A DNA stretch of 36,080 nucleotides. Origin: Thiotrichaceae bacterium UBA973. Lineage in GTDB: Bacteria; Pseudomonadota; Gammaproteobacteria; Eutrophobiales; Eutrophobiaceae. Shown here piece after piece: positions 16,331 through 24,231 of this stretch. How positions within the stretch are numbered: the stretch's first letter is position 1; every line of letters begins with the position of its first letter. The translations under genes and the position numbers were made by a program. The stretch spans positions 12,320 through 48,399 of the forward strand of contig DBBX01000021.1 in NCBI GenBank assembly GCA_002292815.1, given 5' to 3'. A model generated the notes under the pieces. The model saw only the letters and a program-made list of their open reading frames with translations, was not told the origin of the DNA and searched no databases.

Positions 16331-16939
16331 ATGGGTATCAGACGCTCAACTCGACAATTCGAGCAAGATCCGTTTACTGATTTGTTGTTTAATTCATTAC
16401 TAGCATTCACCCTGCTTTTTTTGATTACGATCTTATTTTTAAACCCACCGGCCAAAAAAGGGATTATCGATCCCAAAGCTGAGTTTATTGTTACAATTAA
16501 ATGGGACGACAGTAGTCCTGATGATGTTGATACTTGGGTCAAAGGCCCCAAGGGTGGTGTTGTTTGGTTTCGAAATTCTGAGGTTGGATTGATCCATCTT
16601 GATCGAGATGACCGCGGTATAGCTAAAGATAGTATAGTTGTTAATGGCACCGAAATAATTAACCCTCTAAATCAGGAAGTGGTTACCATCCGCGGCAATG
16701 TCCCTGGAGAATATATATTTAATGTCCATTACTACAACAGTAAATCTTTAAGACAAGCAAATGTTGAAGTGCGTGCCGTCAAAGTCAACCCACAATTAGA
16801 AGTTGTTTATTACGGCACACTTATATTAGAAAATAAAGGCGATGAAAAGACAGCAGTTCGTTTCACCATCGATGCAGATGGCAACGTAACTAATGTTAAT
16901 ACATTATTTAAATCCATTGTTGAGGTTAACAAATTATGA
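16331..16939 (+). CDS. ExbD-like helix fused to a DUF2135-like periplasmic domain
   Basis: This 202-residue protein has a short cytoplasmic tail and one membrane helix (about 18-38). Its start reads DPFTDLLFNSLLAFTLLFL; Asp17 in the PxxD context is where ExbD, TolR and MotB carry the essential proton-binding aspartate. The rest (about 48-200) is not an ExbD or OmpA domain. It looks like a beta-rich DUF2135/YfaP-like fold: IKWDDSSPDDVDTWVKGPKG, then GEYIFNVHYYN. It overlaps the next gene by four bases (ATGA), indicating coupled translation. I infer a stator-type partner of the upstream channel protein, with a periplasmic module that may bind a ligand or cell-wall component. The domain assignment is from visible pattern only. 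Confidence 0.7.
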   Translation: MGIRRSTRQFEQDPFTDLLFNSLLAFTLLFLITILFLNPPAKKGIIDPKAEFIVTIKWDDSSPDDVDTWVKGPKGGVVWFRNSEVGLIHLDRDDRGIAKDSIVVNGTEIINPLNQEVVTIRGNVPGEYIFNVHYYNSKSLRQANVEVRAVKVNPQLEVVYYGTLILENKGDEKTAVRFTIDADGNVTNVNTLFKSIVEVNKL

Positions 16940-17451
16940 ATCAGGCTGTATTAGGGCTCACACTAACATATGTTGCATTAGCAGCTTTAGTGTTAGCCAT
17001 ATTTTTACTTACCCGTTTACCGGTATGGATAAAGTTTGCCTTTGTACTTACTGTCAGTGGATTTTATTACCTCACCTTCTATAGCCTTCAAGGTATGCTT
17101 GGCTGGCCTACCCAACAAACCTTACCTGATCAATTTCAATTAATGGCTTCATCAATCACAGAGCCTGATGAAGAAGAAGGTACAGCCGGTCGTATCCATA
17201 TATGGGCCACGGCATTTATTGATAATGCTCCTGCTGCAGAGCCACGTGCCTATGAACTACCATACGATCTTGACTTACACTCTGCTCTAGAAGCCGCTTT
17301 AAAAGAACAACGACGAGGCAATATACAACTTGGAAAGAAAGTAGAAGCCGAAACAACCGATGAAATTGCAAAAGACTTATCAAAATATGGAGAAACTCGT
17401 GAAGAAATTGAGTTTTTTGACCTACCTGATCCCGAAGTTCCTGAGAAGTAA
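16936..17451 (+). CDS. Unknown two-helix membrane protein of the ExbB-like operon
   Basis: I do not recognise a family for this 171-residue protein. Two hydrophobic helices (about 5-25 and 32-52) are followed by a hydrophilic part of about 115 residues with segments GRIHIWATAFIDN and AYELPYDLDLHSALEAALKE, and an acidic, proline-ending tail (DLPDPEVPEK). With both helices near the N-terminus, the soluble part is probably on the side given by an even number of crossings from the start. Its four-base overlap with the ExbD-like gene and the 27-bp gap to the lipoprotein gene make it part of the same unit, so it is probably a dedicated accessory of that channel complex. Confidence 0.65.
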   Translation: MNQAVLGLTLTYVALAALVLAIFLLTRLPVWIKFAFVLTVSGFYYLTFYSLQGMLGWPTQQTLPDQFQLMASSITEPDEEEGTAGRIHIWATAFIDNAPAAEPRAYELPYDLDLHSALEAALKEQRRGNIQLGKKVEAETTDEIAKDLSKYGETREEIEFFDLPDPEVPEK

Positions 17452-17478
17452 CATCATACCAAACCACAAGTCTGAATT

Positions 17479-18210
17479 ATGAATAATTTTAACTACTTAC
17501 AATTATCTCTACTGTTAATTTTTTTAGCGGGTTGTTCTGAGAAACCGATAGGAAGTGAATACTTTCCACTCAATGAAGGCATGAGTTGGACCTACAATCT
17601 AGATACTGATTATGGTGAAGATATTGCTTCCACAAAAAGGCAGTTAACGATTTCAAACCTAGGTACCAAAAAGTTTGGTAAAAAAAGTTATTTTGTTCGA
17701 CGTACGAGTTCAGGTATTGATTACTATCATAATTATGATGATACCGGTGTTTTCCGCGAAGCCTTGCGGACTGTGGTTGAATCAAAACCACGGTTAGATA
17801 GAGATAGACGTTACGTTTTAAAGCAACCAATGACTATTGGAACTGAGTGGCGGGAAATAAGCAGGCCACTATTAATACTGCGTGTTTATCCATTTAGAGT
17901 TCGGGTGGGTAAAGATGCGCAGGTACCCATGATTTATCGTATAGAGTCACTTTCTGAAACGGTCGCTGTTCCAGCAGGCATATTTGAAAACTGTATCAAG
18001 GTTGTTGCTCAAGGCACCTTCAATACTTATACCGATGCCGTGAGTGGCGACACGGAGATCCCTATGTACGTTGAAGAATGGTATGCGCCAGGAGTGGGCT
18101 TAGTAAAACAAGTCCGACAAGAACTTGATGGTGACATTATTGATATATTTAATACCCCGGTATTTGTTGGTGGGAATTCAACTCTGTCACTTAAATCATT
18201 CGAAGACTAG
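17479..18210 (+). CDS. Lipoprotein of unknown function in the ExbB-like operon
   Basis: This 243-residue protein has a lipoprotein signal ending in the lipobox LAGC (Cys19), followed by SEKPIGSEYFPLNEGMSWTY. The opening 'FPLxxGxxWxY' pattern and the later PAGIFENCIKV and EWYAPGVGLVKQ segments are common in a loosely defined group of periplasmic beta-sheet lipoproteins of unknown role. Residue 20 is Ser, so outer-membrane sorting is likely. It is the last gene of the four-gene plus-strand cluster and faces the AOR operon tail to tail, 47 bp apart. It could be the outer-membrane end of the proton-driven complex. Confidence 0.7.
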   Translation: MNNFNYLQLSLLLIFLAGCSEKPIGSEYFPLNEGMSWTYNLDTDYGEDIASTKRQLTISNLGTKKFGKKSYFVRRTSSGIDYYHNYDDTGVFREALRTVVESKPRLDRDRRYVLKQPMTIGTEWREISRPLLILRVYPFRVRVGKDAQVPMIYRIESLSETVAVPAGIFENCIKVVAQGTFNTYTDAVSGDTEIPMYVEEWYAPGVGLVKQVRQELDGDIIDIFNTPVFVGGNSTLSLKSFED

Positions 18211-18257
18211 GTTCTGAACTGACTCTTGTTTATGTTGGCAGACATAACACTCAGGAT

Positions 18258-18569
18258 TTAACCTCCGCCCTTTTGAAAGGTGATGTCAAACTTTTGTAAA
18301 TATGATTGCATCTCATCCTTGCTTAAGTTCTTAAACCTGAAGTTCATTGGCGTATGATCAATCTTCATAGAAGCTATCTTTCTGATTTTTTGTTTTTCTA
18401 AAGAAATGGTTATTTCACCGTTTGCGAAGGGGAAACTGACCGATGAATTAATTTTGTCGAAATTTAAAAGCTCACTATTACTTATTGTTTTCGTTATTAA
18501 TCGATAAAACTCAACATGGGTTACCGCCATATCTCGTTCCAATTCAACCAAATCCGTCATTACATTCAT
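18258..18569 (-). CDS. Small protein of the AOR operon, C-terminal GGG
   Basis: I do not recognise this 103-residue protein. It has no signal peptide or membrane helix. The C-terminus is FQKGGG, ending exactly in glycines, a feature of proteins activated as adenylates or thiocarboxylates (MoaD, ThiS), although the body does not look like MoaD. It is the last gene of the operon, 68 bp after the MoaD-like gene, so a role in cofactor assembly or in maturing the aldehyde oxidoreductase is plausible. The alternative is a chance glycine tail on an unrelated accessory protein. Confidence 0.6.
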   Translation of the reverse strand: MNVMTDLVELERDMAVTHVEFYRLITKTISNSELLNFDKINSSVSFPFANGEITISLEKQKIRKIASMKIDHTPMNFRFKNLSKDEMQSYLQKFDITFQKGGG

Positions 18570-18637
18570 ACCCTACCATTGTGGTTTAACGAATCTCATC
18601 CCTAGCATGATAAAACGAGAAAGAGATTAGTTTGATT

Positions 18638-18889
18638 TCAACCACCGGCAACAGGGGGCCAAACTGCGAGCGTATCGCCTTCGCTAAATGTCGGTTTTTC
18701 TCTCTCATTAGCGTCTAGATAAACACCATTGAGTAACACAAGATGTGCCGACTCTTTAGGGACATTAAATTTCTCAAGAATTGAAAAAGCTGTTTCTGAA
18801 GCAGGAATATCTAGTTTAGTAGCATGTTTTACTGCGTTTTCAGGCAAATACTGACTTAAACCCGCATATAACTTTAATGTGATTTCCAT
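18638..18889 (-). CDS. MoaD/ThiS-like sulfur carrier protein of the AOR operon
   Basis: This 83-residue protein has the beta-grasp length and order of MoaD: MEITLKLYAGLSQYLPENA at the start, a hydrophobic core with LVLLNGVYLD, and the C-terminal GDTLAVWPPVAGG. The terminal Gly-Gly is the site of adenylation and thiocarboxylate formation that supplies the dithiolene sulfur of molybdopterin. MoaD-like genes often accompany tungsten aldehyde oxidoreductases, where they may serve the W-bis-pterin cofactor. It starts seven bases after the FAD oxidoreductase stop, without an obvious Shine-Dalgarno site, so it is probably translationally coupled. Confidence 0.85.
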   Translation of the reverse strand: MEITLKLYAGLSQYLPENAVKHATKLDIPASETAFSILEKFNVPKESAHLVLLNGVYLDANEREKPTFSEGDTLAVWPPVAGG

Positions 18890-18896
18890 TAACTAA

Positions 18897-20162
18897 TTAC
18901 ATGACTCCAGCGTTATGACCTATGGCCTGAGTATTTGCTAGGTAAGCTTCCATTATTCTTGTCGGATCTTTTATTAAATGGTCCTTCCACTTACCTAAAT
19001 TTAGCTTGCTTTGTATCAGTCCTCTAAGAACGCCTACGTGCTGAGTCAAGCCAACTGCTTGTGCTCCAACCATGACATCGTCCTCAAAAGAAAGACTCAA
19101 ATAGCGATAACGATCGTTATCACATAGTTTTGCGGATTCACCGCCATCGATACCCATCCATAAACCATAAGAACTCGATATTAGCCCCATCGTATCTAGG
19201 ACATTCATATTGACACATCCCTGATGGACGGTATCTTTGCCAGCCATATTCATGGCGGCAATACGTCCATGATCGGCCGCAGTAGGCTGAATCGCCTGGA
19301 CACTATACTCACCCGTAGAAAAATCTTTACCTTGGCAAACATCACCCGCAGCATATATATCAGTAATATTGGATTGCAGACGGTCATTAACTAACACGCC
19401 TTCATCTGTTTCCAGCCCACTCCCGTCTAAGAATTGAATATTAGCGGCAACACCCGTTGCAGATATAACCAAATCAGCATCAAGCACTTCGCCATTATCA
19501 AGTTTAACTTTAAGTGACTCGCCACTGCCCTTTTCGATTGCATCAACGCGCGTTGAAGTATGTACAGAGACACCTTTTTCCTGACACCAACTCTTGATCA
19601 TATTGCCAGCAGTTTGGTCCATCATCCTGGGGACCATTCGGTCACCCATTTCAATTACGGTAAGATTTACTTTTCGTAGCGCAAGGGATTCTAAAATAAT
19701 ACAACCAATAAAGCCGGCGCCCATTAAAACGACATTAGAACCAGGCCTGGCTTTATTGACGATATTTCTGCCATCCTCAAGCGTCCAGCAAGAATGAATA
19801 CCGGGTAAGTCCATGCCTTCTATAGGTGGTGTAATTGGGTGTGAGCCCGTAGCAATTAAGAGCTTGTCATAATTGATCGCGTCATGCTGTTCAAGATTCA
19901 ATGATTTATTTTTTGGATCGATAGTAGTTACTCTGTCCCTAATAACATCGATATCTTTACTACCAAAATGTGATGAAGATTTTCTGAGATAGGTACCTTC
20001 TTCGTTAATCTTGTCGATCAAATAATATGGTAACGCCATCCTAGAATAGGGTGGTTCAGGTTCATCCCCAATCATAATTATGCTTGATGTTGGATCAACT
20101 TTACGTAATGTTTCTGCTGCTATAACACCTGATGGACCTGCGCCTACAATCACATGCTTCAT
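18897..20162 (-). CDS. aorC: FAD/NAD(P)-dependent oxidoreductase, AorC-like
   Basis: This 421-residue protein is a two-dinucleotide-domain flavoprotein. The FAD loop is GAGPSG (7-12), the NAD loop GAGFIG (148-153), and the second FAD motif ITDIYAAGDVC (266-276); the C-terminal part is a rubredoxin/nitrite reductase-type dimerisation region. It is cytoplasmic. In Aromatoleum-type AOR the FAD subunit AorC passes electrons from the Fe-S subunit to NAD, and this gene has the same place after the ferredoxin and the large subunit. AGAGAGG precedes the ATG. It lies 55 bp after aorB and 7 bp before the MoaD-like gene. The name rests on context; the fold itself is common. Confidence 0.82.
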   Translation of the reverse strand: MKHVIVGAGPSGVIAAETLRKVDPTSSIIMIGDEPEPPYSRMALPYYLIDKINEEGTYLRKSSSHFGSKDIDVIRDRVTTIDPKNKSLNLEQHDAINYDKLLIATGSHPITPPIEGMDLPGIHSCWTLEDGRNIVNKARPGSNVVLMGAGFIGCIILESLALRKVNLTVIEMGDRMVPRMMDQTAGNMIKSWCQEKGVSVHTSTRVDAIEKGSGESLKVKLDNGEVLDADLVISATGVAANIQFLDGSGLETDEGVLVNDRLQSNITDIYAAGDVCQGKDFSTGEYSVQAIQPTAADHGRIAAMNMAGKDTVHQGCVNMNVLDTMGLISSSYGLWMGIDGGESAKLCDNDRYRYLSLSFEDDVMVGAQAVGLTQHVGVLRGLIQSKLNLGKWKDHLIKDPTRIMEAYLANTQAIGHNAGVM

Positions 20163-20217
20163 CTCTTTACCTCTCTAATGTTTTAACCGACTATAAACCA
20201 GAATCTACAGATCTAGA

Positions 20218-22068
20218 CTACAGACCTAGGCGAGAACGGGTTTCATCTGTCGGCACACCATCAAGTGTCCAACCTCGTACTTCATAGTATTCTGGTAACA
20301 TTTTATGTAAATCATTAGCTCTGCCTTCGGCAGGGCCTGTTTTAGCAGCATCTTTCAGAAGTCGTTTAGGTAATGTGTCGTCCTTTGCCGTAATCCCAGC
20401 CGCTAAATTATAATCACGTTCCATCGTCCAGATACGCTCACCAACTACCAAACATCGCTCTGCACTCCAGTCACCTTCGCAAGCGGCATCTATTTGCGGA
20501 GCAATATCTTCAAGTGTCCAAGCGAATGTGGTAAAGGCACAGATTCCTGCTGAATCTACAACGGCTGTTGCATCTTGAAAGGCCTTGACCAAGCCTGCTT
20601 TACCATCTGTAGCCAGTGGATCTGTCTTCTCAGGAATACCTAATATTTCTGATGCAACCGTATAGCCTCGAAGATGACACGCACCCCGGTTAGAAGTAGC
20701 GTAAGCCAAACCAATACCTTGTATGCCACGTGGGTCATAAGCAGGAAATTCCTGACCTTTTACGGTCATAGATAGCTCAGGACGACCGTATTTTTCACAC
20801 AGCCTTTTTGAGCCCTGTCCAAGCTCTATACCAAAGCCCTCGCCTCTTACCGTGACCTCTGTCGCCCAGATTAGCGCTTCGGCAGAACCAAACTTCAGTT
20901 CCATGCCACCGGTGTCTTTTACTGTAATAGCACCTTCTTCAAACAACTCCATAGCCGCAGCTATCGTCGCACCCAGTGATATTGGATCAACAGCATCCTC
21001 ATTACATAAGAAATTAGCCGCCGTAATCGCATCAAGATCATCAACGCCGCAATCAGATCCCAAAGACCATGCATTTTCAAATTCAAGTCCGCCAGAATTA
21101 CCGTGATATTGAGGTTTGTCTTTTACTGAAAAGTGGTCCTTATCTACTGTAGAAATACGCTGGCAGGCAATGGTACAACCAAAACATGCGCCGTTGGTCG
21201 TCAGATTAGCCTTACCATCACTTTCACGAACTTCTAGCATGGCTTCACCAGAGATTTTACTTGCGCCTTCAAACTGCACATCTTGATGATTACGTGATGG
21301 TAATGCGCCGACCTCGTTTATTACATTCATCAATACTTGTGTTCCGAGTGCAGGTAAACCTTCGCCGGTAACCGCATTTTCTGCCAATACTTTCTTACCA
21401 TCCTCAGACGCCTTGAAAAATTTTGTCGGGTCACTGATATTTCCAACACCTTTGGTTCCACGAATGGCAACTGCCTTGAGGTTCTTTGAGGCCATGACAG
21501 TACCCACACCAGAACGTCCCGCTGCTCTATGCAGGTCATTGACGATGGCAGAAAACAGACAACCTTTTTCAGCTGCACGTCCGACTACTGCGATGCGCAC
21601 TAGTGGGTCCTGGTGTTTGGCATGAATCTGTTCGTCTGTTTCCCAGGCTGATTTACCCCAAAGATCATCTGCGGGAATTAGCTCTGCCTTATCATTTTCT
21701 ATGTATAGATAAACAGGTGTTGGCGACTTGCCTTCGAGAATAATCATATCGAAACCTGCATTTTTCATTTCGTTGCCGAAATAGCCGCCTGAGTTAGAAC
21801 AAGCAATGCAACCTGTTAAAGGACTCTTGGTGACGACTGAATATCGTCCTGCAGTTGACACCATGGTTCCGGTCAATGGACCTGTGGTCATGATCATCTT
21901 GTTATCAGGACCCAAGGCATCACAGGTGGGATCAGTCTCTTCAACCAAATATTTTGTTGCCAAGCCACGCTGACCTAAATAATCGTTAGCCCATTGCATG
22001 TTGAGGGGTTCAGTCGTAATCGAACCTTTAGTTAGATTCACACGTAGTACATTTCTAGTCCAAGCCAT
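20218..22068 (-). CDS. aorB: Tungsten-type aldehyde:acceptor oxidoreductase, large subunit
   Basis: This 616-residue protein is a full-length member of the aldehyde ferredoxin oxidoreductase family. Signs are the N-terminal LRVNLTKG and YLGQRGLATKYL, the central Fe-S motif ACFGCTIACQR (Cys295, Cys298, Cys302) with the fourth cysteine Cys510 in DSAGICAF, and the pterin-contact motif NRGACHLRG. It would bind one [4Fe-4S] cluster and a tungsten bis-pterin and oxidise aldehydes to acids in the cytoplasm. AGGAG lies eight bases ahead of the ATG. The gene sits 17 bp after the ferredoxin gene and before the FAD oxidoreductase gene, the AorABC order. Substrate is unknown; aldehydes from alcohols or amino acids are likely. 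No tungstate transporter is in the window. Confidence 0.92.
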   Translation of the reverse strand: MAWTRNVLRVNLTKGSITTEPLNMQWANDYLGQRGLATKYLVEETDPTCDALGPDNKMIMTTGPLTGTMVSTAGRYSVVTKSPLTGCIACSNSGGYFGNEMKNAGFDMIILEGKSPTPVYLYIENDKAELIPADDLWGKSAWETDEQIHAKHQDPLVRIAVVGRAAEKGCLFSAIVNDLHRAAGRSGVGTVMASKNLKAVAIRGTKGVGNISDPTKFFKASEDGKKVLAENAVTGEGLPALGTQVLMNVINEVGALPSRNHQDVQFEGASKISGEAMLEVRESDGKANLTTNGACFGCTIACQRISTVDKDHFSVKDKPQYHGNSGGLEFENAWSLGSDCGVDDLDAITAANFLCNEDAVDPISLGATIAAAMELFEEGAITVKDTGGMELKFGSAEALIWATEVTVRGEGFGIELGQGSKRLCEKYGRPELSMTVKGQEFPAYDPRGIQGIGLAYATSNRGACHLRGYTVASEILGIPEKTDPLATDGKAGLVKAFQDATAVVDSAGICAFTTFAWTLEDIAPQIDAACEGDWSAERCLVVGERIWTMERDYNLAAGITAKDDTLPKRLLKDAAKTGPAEGRANDLHKMLPEYYEVRGWTLDGVPTDETRSRLGL

Positions 22069-22085
22069 TTCGTATTCTCCTACGT

Positions 22086-22559
22086 CTATGCGTTATCTTG
22101 CGGAAGATTTTGTGCTGCATGAGCACGCATTCTTTCCAAGCCAGTATGATCGGAATCTACATAGGTTATCGCCTGTGTAGGACAAGCCTTCGCACATTCA
22201 GGGTCACCGCCACATAAATCACATTTTTGAACTACAGCCGTCTCTTGATTATAATTAACTGTACCAAATGGGCAGGCTATGGTGCAGACCTTACAACCAA
22301 CACAGATGTCATCAATAACTTCTTTTGCGCCGGTAGCTTCATTTATAACAATAGCTTCGACGGGGCAGGCATGTAGACACCAAGCCTCTGTACATTGCGT
22401 GCATGTATAAGGAACGAAACGCCCTTCATCATGAAAAGTAAATATTTTTATACGCGATTTTGAAGGATTAAAAACTCCTTCTGCCTGATAGGAACAAGCC
22501 ATTTCGCATTGTAGACAACCAGTGCATTTTTCTGGTTCGATCTGTAAAGATCTGAGCAT
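22086..22559 (-). CDS. aorA: Four-cluster ferredoxin-like subunit of aldehyde oxidoreductase
   Basis: This 157-residue protein contains 16 cysteines in four sets, CTGCLQCEMAC, CTQC with WCLHACP, CVGCKVCTIACP and CDLC with CAKACP, enough for four [4Fe-4S] clusters, as in the DMSO reductase/HycB-type electron-transfer subunits. It lacks a signal peptide, so it acts in the cytoplasm. It would carry electrons from the AOR large subunit (17 bp downstream) to the FAD subunit. It is the first gene of the operon; its ATG has GAGGG upstream. The upstream 343-bp region is shared with the divergent AAA-less regulator gene. Confidence 0.9.
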   Translation of the reverse strand: MLRSLQIEPEKCTGCLQCEMACSYQAEGVFNPSKSRIKIFTFHDEGRFVPYTCTQCTEAWCLHACPVEAIVINEATGAKEVIDDICVGCKVCTIACPFGTVNYNQETAVVQKCDLCGGDPECAKACPTQAITYVDSDHTGLERMRAHAAQNLPQDNA

Positions 22560-22902
22560 TGTGTATATCCCTCGTTGGTGTTAATTCCTGATTTGAATTC
22601 TTAAAGATCCAATATCTAGGTAACTTTATATTGTGATTAATTAAGTAACAATTAATAGTAATTTACATTAACAGAAGTATAACCATTATTTTGACTGATA
22701 GCACCCATAGTATAAAACTCGGAATTAAGATATTTATCTATATAAATTAACTTGTTGCAAAATGCGGCAACTTTTGAAGCTTTGCTAAATCACTAAAACC
22801 TATAAAAGTTAATACAATTGTATACAAAACTAAATTTACGCTATATTTAGCTAATAATTCACAAATATTGATGTCCATGTAACTAACTGTAAACTGATCA
22901 CA
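22560..22902. other. 343-bp divergent intergenic region, AOR operon versus regulator
   Basis: AT-rich and without a supported gene. It contains the dyad GTTGC-N8-GCAAC (22754-22771) and the palindrome TTGTATACAA (22818-22827). I searched both strands for a -24/-12 element with correct spacing and found none, so AOR transcription is probably sigma-70 dependent, which agrees with a neighbouring regulator that lacks the sigma-54 contact domain. Confidence 0.6.
22754..22771. promoter_or_regulatory. Candidate operator GTTGC-N8-GCAAC
   Basis: A perfect 5-bp inverted repeat around AAAATGCG, placed between the AOR operon and the AcoR-like regulator gene. Its arms equal the inner arms of the dyad at 1493-1510, and TGCAAAATGC within it is repeated at 9849-9858. 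It is the most obvious place for the neighbouring regulator to bind. Confidence 0.42.
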
Positions 22903-24060
22903 ATGTCTCAGGTAGAAACAATTAAAGCAGCAATTCCACTAAATGCTACTGCTTCACAACATGCAGTCAGAAATGCATGGGAAAAGTTTGTCACTACTGG
23001 TGAGTTAAACCATAAACAGATTCGCCCTGTCATAGCAGACAGTTGGCTTCGTTGCCATGAATTAGGCATTGACCCTCTAGGGAGCCGGGCACGCACGGTA
23101 ATATCTAAAGAAGAAATCGAAGCAAAACTCCATACTGAAAACTTTGGCGTCTCCGGAGTAAATGTATTTAATAGAATGTCCAACACACTTGAAGACACGG
23201 GGCATGCTCTAGTTTTAGCGGATCATACAGGATGTATTTTATATTCAGTTTTTCATAAGCACATACAGGATCATCTAGAGAAGGTTAATTTTAGACCCGG
23301 TGGTGAATGGCATACAGATGCCGTTGGTCCTAATGGCATAGGCACGACATTATCGCTTGGCAAACCAGAAGTCGTTATGGGAACGGAACATTACTGCCAA
23401 GGTTGGAAACCTTGGGTATGCTATGGCGCACCGATTCATAACCCAAGCGATCATTCTGTGCTTGGTGTAGTTGATATCACCGGCCCCGCCAACAAAATCT
23501 CTATCGAAGCTATGGCATTAGCTATATCGATTGCTCATTCAATTGAGTCTGATTTATCTGTTTTACAACTTACCAAACGTGAAAAATTACGCCAAGCCTA
23601 TAGAATTTTACAAATGAAATGGCCAAATGATGCAAGTATTGCTGTTGATGAGTATGGTTTTGTCATTGATATGAACTCACACGCTGATACCTTACTAAAT
23701 ATCCCATATTGTATATTAAACCAGTCTATCCATTCATTTTTACCCAAGCTTTCACACTCTATTAATTTGTGTATTACTAATGGTGTTGAAATGGAATGTG
23801 AAATTGAACTCGATAAAATGTTGATGAATAGCGCGTATTTTCGATTTACACCGATTATAGAAAGTGGTGAAAGATTAGGTTGTTTTATTATGATTCTAGG
23901 CGGGGCGGAAATACACCATGATTTAACCAGCCTGCGATCAAATGAGGATGAATTAATCAGAAAAACACTCGTGCAAACAAGTGGCAATATCAGCAAGGCC
24001 GCCAGGATTCTAAATATAGACCGCGCAACAATTTACCGTCGACGTAAGAATTGGCAATGA
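22903..24060 (+). CDS. AcoR-like regulator without the AAA+ domain (GAF-PAS-Fis)
   Basis: This 385-residue protein is a paralog of the activator at 3738-5738 in its N-terminal part (AWEKFVTTGELNHKQIRPVI, then SWLRCHELGIDP) and GAF domain (about 80-215, with GPNGIGTTLSLG and EHYCQGWKPWVC). A PAS-like segment (about 225-335) follows and then, directly, the Fis-type helix-turn-helix NISKAARILNIDRATIYRRR (362-381). The whole AAA+ ATPase with Walker motifs and GAFTGA is absent, without any frameshift or leftover. It therefore cannot activate sigma-54 polymerase by the usual route and may work at sigma-70 promoters or as a repressor. It is divergent from the AOR operon and probably controls it. No clear Shine-Dalgarno site precedes the ATG. 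Confidence 0.87.
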   Translation: MSQVETIKAAIPLNATASQHAVRNAWEKFVTTGELNHKQIRPVIADSWLRCHELGIDPLGSRARTVISKEEIEAKLHTENFGVSGVNVFNRMSNTLEDTGHALVLADHTGCILYSVFHKHIQDHLEKVNFRPGGEWHTDAVGPNGIGTTLSLGKPEVVMGTEHYCQGWKPWVCYGAPIHNPSDHSVLGVVDITGPANKISIEAMALAISIAHSIESDLSVLQLTKREKLRQAYRILQMKWPNDASIAVDEYGFVIDMNSHADTLLNIPYCILNQSIHSFLPKLSHSINLCITNGVEMECEIELDKMLMNSAYFRFTPIIESGERLGCFIMILGGAEIHHDLTSLRSNEDELIRKTLVQTSGNISKAARILNIDRATIYRRRKNWQ

Positions 24061-24231
24061 CAAATACATTCTTACAAAAATTCATACTTAATCGTCTTTA
24101 ACATTCAGGCAATTTTCCTATCCATTTTTAATGGAATTTATCCTATATTGCATTGTCGAAGTATTCAGTTACTTCAGCTATTCACATATGGCAAGATATA
24201 ACCACAAACCTATCACTACAGGTAACACTTC

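Noticed and set aside
18230..18247. Terminator between the lipoprotein gene and the AOR operon (TTATGT/ACATAA)
   Set aside because: Only a 6-bp AT-rich stem with no T tract.
22752..22775. Sigma-54 promoter in the AOR/regulator intergenic region (GCGGCAAC... and GCATTTTGC on the other strand)
   Set aside because: On either strand the GG-to-GC spacing is off by at least one base, which is not tolerated; the sequence is better read as a dyad.
22903..24060. Truncated pseudogene of a sigma-54 activator
   Set aside because: The frame is intact, the Fis helix-turn-helix is present at the end and no remnant of the AAA+ domain exists, so it looks like a functional shorter regulator.
24187..24203. 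TGGCAAG on the plus strand ahead of the binding-protein gene as a sigma-54 -24 element
   Set aside because: No TTGC follows at the required distance.
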